A DNA stretch of 64,000 nt, taken from NCBI GenBank assembly GCA_015660865.1, contig JACTUA010000001.1:124001-188000 (forward strand), read 5' to 3'. Made by a program: the position numbers and the translations under genes. This stretch comes from Methanomicrobiales archaeon (GTDB lineage Archaea > Halobacteriota > Methanomicrobia > Methanomicrobiales > JACTUA01). The notes beneath the pieces are model-generated. The model did no database searches. It was not told the DNA's origin and saw nothing but the letters and a program-made list of their open reading frames with translations. Shown here in pieces: positions 61,207 to 64,000 of the stretch (position 1 is the stretch's first letter; every line of letters starts with the position of its first letter).

Positions 61207-61920
61207 TCAGTCCAGCCTCTCCCGGACCCGCTTCACGACATGGGTGATGAGGTGGACCCCCCGGTTCATCCTCCGGAAGGTGAACGGCGCCCCTGCAAGC
61301 CCCCTCAGGAGTCCTTTCGGGCTGTCGAAGGGGGGCACCTCCATCCAGACCCTGCCGAGCTCCATCGTCGTATGGGCATCCGAGCCTGCCGTGAAGGGTA
61401 TCCCCACGTCGCATGCGAAGACCACGGCCAGCCGGTCCTCCTCGTCCGAGAGGTTCCGTGCATTGTGCCCCTCGATCAGGTCGATGCGGTCCACGAGCGC
61501 GTTCCTTGCATCCGGCCTGAGCACCTTTCCCCGGTAGGTGCAGAAGGGGTGGGGGATGAGGGAGAGCCCCCCCTGGCCATGGATCAGGTCGAGGGTCTCG
61601 GCGGCGGAGAGCCACGGCGGGATCTCCTCGGTAAGGAAGAGCCCGATGATCTCCCCGTCCCGGGTGGTGATCTCCTCGGCGAGGAGGAGGGGGAGATCGG
61701 GATCCTCGGCGTGAATCGCTCTCATCACCCGGTTCGAACCCTCGAGGGTGTCGTGGTCGCAGACGAGGGGGATGATCCCCGTCCTCCGCCAGGACTGAAA
61801 GATCGTCTTCGCCGGTATCACCGAGTCCCTCGAATACGACGAATGCACGTGCATATCGATGCGCAGGAGGCCGTCCTGTGGTTCAGAAACGGTTCGGTTC
61901 GATCCGGCCCTCTGCTGCAT
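61207..61920 (-). CDS. PHP-domain metal-dependent phosphoesterase
   Basis: This 237-residue protein has the PHP-family metal ligands in order: DMHVHSSYSRDS, CDHDTLEGS, LAEEITTRDGE, SLIPHPF, DLIEGHNARN and GSDAHTTMELG. PHP enzymes hydrolyse phosphoesters such as histidinol phosphate or nucleotide ends; the substrate is not clear here. ATG 61920 is used; TATA-like CTTATAGG (about 61947-61954 on the minus strand) lies about 30 nt upstream. Confidence 0.92.
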   Translation of the reverse strand: MQQRAGSNRTVSEPQDGLLRIDMHVHSSYSRDSVIPAKTIFQSWRRTGIIPLVCDHDTLEGSNRVMRAIHAEDPDLPLLLAEEITTRDGEIIGLFLTEEIPPWLSAAETLDLIHGQGGLSLIPHPFCTYRGKVLRPDARNALVDRIDLIEGHNARNLSDEEDRLAVVFACDVGIPFTAGSDAHTTMELGRVWMEVPPFDSPKGLLRGLAGAPFTFRRMNRGVHLITHVVKRVRERLD

Positions 61921-62071
61921 CAGGTGAGACTACCCCGGGATATTCCTATAAGATACGTGGACACAGGGGGATATACCTGTTTCGGGTATTTTGGTGAGGA
62001 TTAAGGCTGGTTATCAGAATTCGGGGGCTGGCAGGGCGGCGGGGGCGGGTGGGGGGTGCGGAAGGATGGAA
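61921..62071. other. Gap at the border of the right AT-rich patch
   Basis: The gap holds the promoter region of the PHP gene and a very G-rich stretch (about 62022-62065) next to the end of the AT-rich gene. I see no gene or RNA in it. Confidence 0.4.
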
Positions 62072-62917
62072 CTAGGTATCCTTCTTGTCCCCCTTGGTCG
62101 CCTCTTCCATAATCCATCGGTGGTCATCAGTCAGATAATAAATTTGAATGCCTCCATTTCGAAGGTCCTTCTTAATGGACTCCGGTAATGGTTTATCAGC
62201 ATTGGGATTCATGAATAACCTGACACTTATATGACAGCCTTCATTGTTCTGATAATGATGGTATAACAATAATCCGGTAATTATCGGATTGACCTCAGCA
62301 ATCTCAAAAAATGCGGTTTCAATGTGCCGTGTCAATGCAATGGAGGGATCTAAATAAACCGCGACTATTCCCGGATATAAATGAGATAATTGTTTAGTCT
62401 TGTCTTCAATTTTATTTTGAATATTTATTGTGGGATGTTTGTTGATAGTCCTGATTATTATTCTGCCTTTTTGATAAATAATTTCGCCTGCTCGTTCATT
62501 TAATGTCCGGACTTCAATATAAACTGAATTTTGCCCCTTTGATATCTTGATATCCGATATGTTACGAGAATTGGGAATTAATGGATCTAGTTCCACGGTA
62601 AATCCCAGATTTTTAATAAATGAGCTTATTTCAATTTGTCCGATAAAGTTGGGGAATTCATTAGAATCTCTTAATTTTCGTTTTATTTTACCTTTTCTTT
62701 GAATTTCATTTTTTAAATTTTTAAGATATTCTTCTAAATGATCGAACCTATGATTGGAAATCGAATTATTGTAGGATGTATTACCAAAAGTGAATTGCTT
62801 TGCAAGTACATGCATTTCGTCTTTAGGTTTTTTTAATTCGGATTCGAACCACTCCTCGGAAAATATTTCAGCGATGTTTTTATAGATTTCAAGAAATTCT
62901 ACTAAATTTCTATCCAA
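62072..62917 (-). CDS. Unknown AT-rich protein, possible PD-(D/E)xK nuclease, in the RM locus
   Basis: I do not recognise this 281-residue protein. Its AT-rich codon use differs from the host. Residues 90-140 read FIGQIEISSFIKNLGFTVEL, DPLIPNSRNISDIKI and NSVYIEVRTLNE. Asp122 and Glu135-Val-Arg137 follow the spacing of a PD-(D/E)xK core, but with Arg in place of the usual Lys, which weakens the call. The C-terminal half has strands (GIVAVYLDPS and GIQIYYLTDD). It lies 22 nt after the type IIG-like gene, so it may be the second component of that restriction system or an accessory. Confidence 0.65.
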   Translation of the reverse strand: MDRNLVEFLEIYKNIAEIFSEEWFESELKKPKDEMHVLAKQFTFGNTSYNNSISNHRFDHLEEYLKNLKNEIQRKGKIKRKLRDSNEFPNFIGQIEISSFIKNLGFTVELDPLIPNSRNISDIKISKGQNSVYIEVRTLNERAGEIIYQKGRIIIRTINKHPTINIQNKIEDKTKQLSHLYPGIVAVYLDPSIALTRHIETAFFEIAEVNPIITGLLLYHHYQNNEGCHISVRLFMNPNADKPLPESIKKDLRNGGIQIYYLTDDHRWIMEEATKGDKKDT

Positions 62918-62939
62918 TTAGAAAACCCCCAAGGAAATT

Positions 62940-64000
62940 TCATCCTATCTCTTCGATAATTTTGATCTCCTCCTCCGTCAGCCCGTAGAGCTCGTACACC
63001 AGATCATCGATCTGTTTGTCCGTCGCTTCGATCTGCCGCTGGATCACCGTCTTCTCGTGCTCCAGCGTGGTTTCGCCCAGCCGCTTGTGAAGGTCGAGCA
63101 TCTGAGTAACAAGGGCTTCGATTCGGTCGTGGCGGGCAACGTCGGCAGAATCGTCGAAGTCGGGGACGTAGATAGGGATTTTTTCTACATCTTGGGTAAA
63201 CCAGCGAAGACGACCTTTTTTATCTGGATCACCAATAACAGTTGAAATCCGTTTATAATAATTGAATATGAGTTTTGAATTAAGGGTACCAAGAAGATAG
63301 AGATCATTTGTCGGAATCATATATCCTGTATTCCCGATATAGAATCCCTCAACATCGTAGGTCATTCTACTTTCCTTGGCTATATCCGGGAAAATGATTT
63401 TGGGCCTTTCGAATTCAGATAAATAAGCACAAGCCCTTAATTCCCACCAATAATCTCCCTTATCCCCTCTTTTTTCGCCGTCAGCAGCAAAGGGAGCGAG
63501 ATATTCTGCGATGGAAGGATATTTTTCCTGTAACCATCGCCATTTATCTTTCGCTGCGCCTGATTTTTCATTTGTCCATCCTTTCGGAATTAAAATGATA
63601 TATTTTTTCTGAGAATCTATGTGATATTTTCTGATTTCATCACCGATTATGAAGGGTTTGATAATTTCCGCTGATAATCTATCTTTGCTAATCAAATCCT
63701 TCTTTTTTTCTTCACTTATGACAAAAACTTTGTTTAAGCCCGTTATAATGCCCCTGTATATGGTATTATGCACGTAATACCCGAGGGGTGTCCCAATTTT
63801 ATTCATTTTTTCGATAATAGAGATTGATGAAATATCGACGAGAGTCCATATATTGTTGATTAAAGCCCTATTATCGAGAATAAAACCAATTCCTTTCACT
63901 TCTTCATCCAATGAAGAAAATTGAAGCGATTTAATTGGAGCATAAGTGAAATTCTGCGATTGTACGATCACTTTTTGTGTGATGAAAATGCTTGGGAAAG
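62940..64000 (-). CDS. Type IIG-like restriction-modification enzyme, specificity/C-terminal part (5' part outside window)
   Basis: The frame is open to the right edge, so about 353 C-terminal residues are present. The sequence resembles the TaqI-like specificity domain of class I DNA methyltransferases of the Eco57I/type IIG group: GYYVHNTIYRGIITGLNKVF, SAEIIKPFIIGDEIRKYHI, KWRWLQEKYPSI, then YLLGTLNSKLIFNYYKRIST and a C-terminal helix pair (EALVTQMLDLHKRLGETTLE). The methylase motifs would lie outside. Composition is mixed: the last 80 codons are GC-rich like the host, the rest AT-rich, as in a chimeric or recently acquired gene. Confidence 0.85.
   Translation of the reverse strand, partial: FPSIFITQKVIVQSQNFTYAPIKSLQFSSLDEEVKGIGFILDNRALINNIWTLVDISSISIIEKMNKIGTPLGYYVHNTIYRGIITGLNKVFVISEEKKKDLISKDRLSAEIIKPFIIGDEIRKYHIDSQKKYIILIPKGWTNEKSGAAKDKWRWLQEKYPSIAEYLAPFAADGEKRGDKGDYWWELRACAYLSEFERPKIIFPDIAKESRMTYDVEGFYIGNTGYMIPTNDLYLLGTLNSKLIFNYYKRISTVIGDPDKKGRLRWFTQDVEKIPIYVPDFDDSADVARHDRIEALVTQMLDLHKRLGETTLEHEKTVIQRQIEATDKQIDDLVYELYGLTEEEIKIIEEIG

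Overview
The window looks like a chromosomal segment of a GC-rich methanogenic archaeon, most likely of the order Methanomicrobiales. The grounds are the gene content and the archaeal expression signals. The genes include an Mvh-like [NiFe] hydrogenase pair, the archaeal FMN-type glutamate synthase, archaeal-type LeuRS and MetRS, a RibD-like archaeal reductase, PAC2 and DUF473-type proteins, a PINc-ATPase and a FlaK-type A24 peptidase. Several genes have a TATA box 25-30 nt before the start codon, and the two tRNA genes lack an encoded CCA. The taxon is an inference; no rRNA or marker search was possible.

Layout. 1-6.9 kb, minus strand: a MinD-family ATPase (cut by the window edge), two proteins with DUF2226-like N-termini (one also carrying a C-terminal roadblock domain) and a stand-alone roadblock protein. 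Upstream of these lies a ferredoxin / V4R / hydrogenase small / hydrogenase large gene cluster. 7-13.3 kb, plus strand: A24 prepilin peptidase, HisI, PINc-ATPase and LeuRS. 13.5-18.3 kb: two small minus-strand genes, then a MarR-regulated ABC-2 exporter cassette with two unequal ATPases, flanked by two related CPCCGS segments and followed by two tiny ORFs. 18.4-25.1 kb: PAC2, DUF473, tRNA-Arg(UCU), a frameshifted double-CDGSH gene, SRPBCC, MetRS, an unknown protein, a DHH phosphoesterase and tRNA-Phe(GAA).

25.1-28.0 kb is a sharply AT-rich island directly after tRNA-Phe. It holds an 837-residue protein with a zinc ribbon and a possible PD-(D/E)xK nuclease region, plus a small zinc-ribbon protein. 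28.0-29.5 kb holds a Rieske protein, a possible tiny membrane peptide and a class III extradiol dioxygenase. 29.8-49.9 kb is a single 20.1-kb ORF for a 6,710-residue protein built essentially only of 34-residue TPR units, about 196 of them. Its 3' end has been tandemly duplicated and frameshifted.

50-62 kb: a RibD-like reductase, a polytopic membrane protein, a lipoprotein, an FMN glutamate synthase, a 1.15-kb stretch with no convincing gene, a two-subunit 2-oxoacid:ferredoxin oxidoreductase with a duplicated 20-codon micro-ORF at the subunit junction, ferritin, MntP, a frameshifted aquaporin, a ZIP transporter and a PHP-domain protein. 62.1-64.0 kb is a second AT-rich patch with a type IIG-like restriction-modification enzyme (cut by the edge) and a small possible nuclease.

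Most notable: the giant all-TPR protein and its repeat dynamics; the island gene beside tRNA-Phe; the MinD/DUF2226/roadblock set; the ABC pair whose non-consensus residues all fall into one composite ATP site; and three gene junctions that carry tandem copies of a gene's 3' end.
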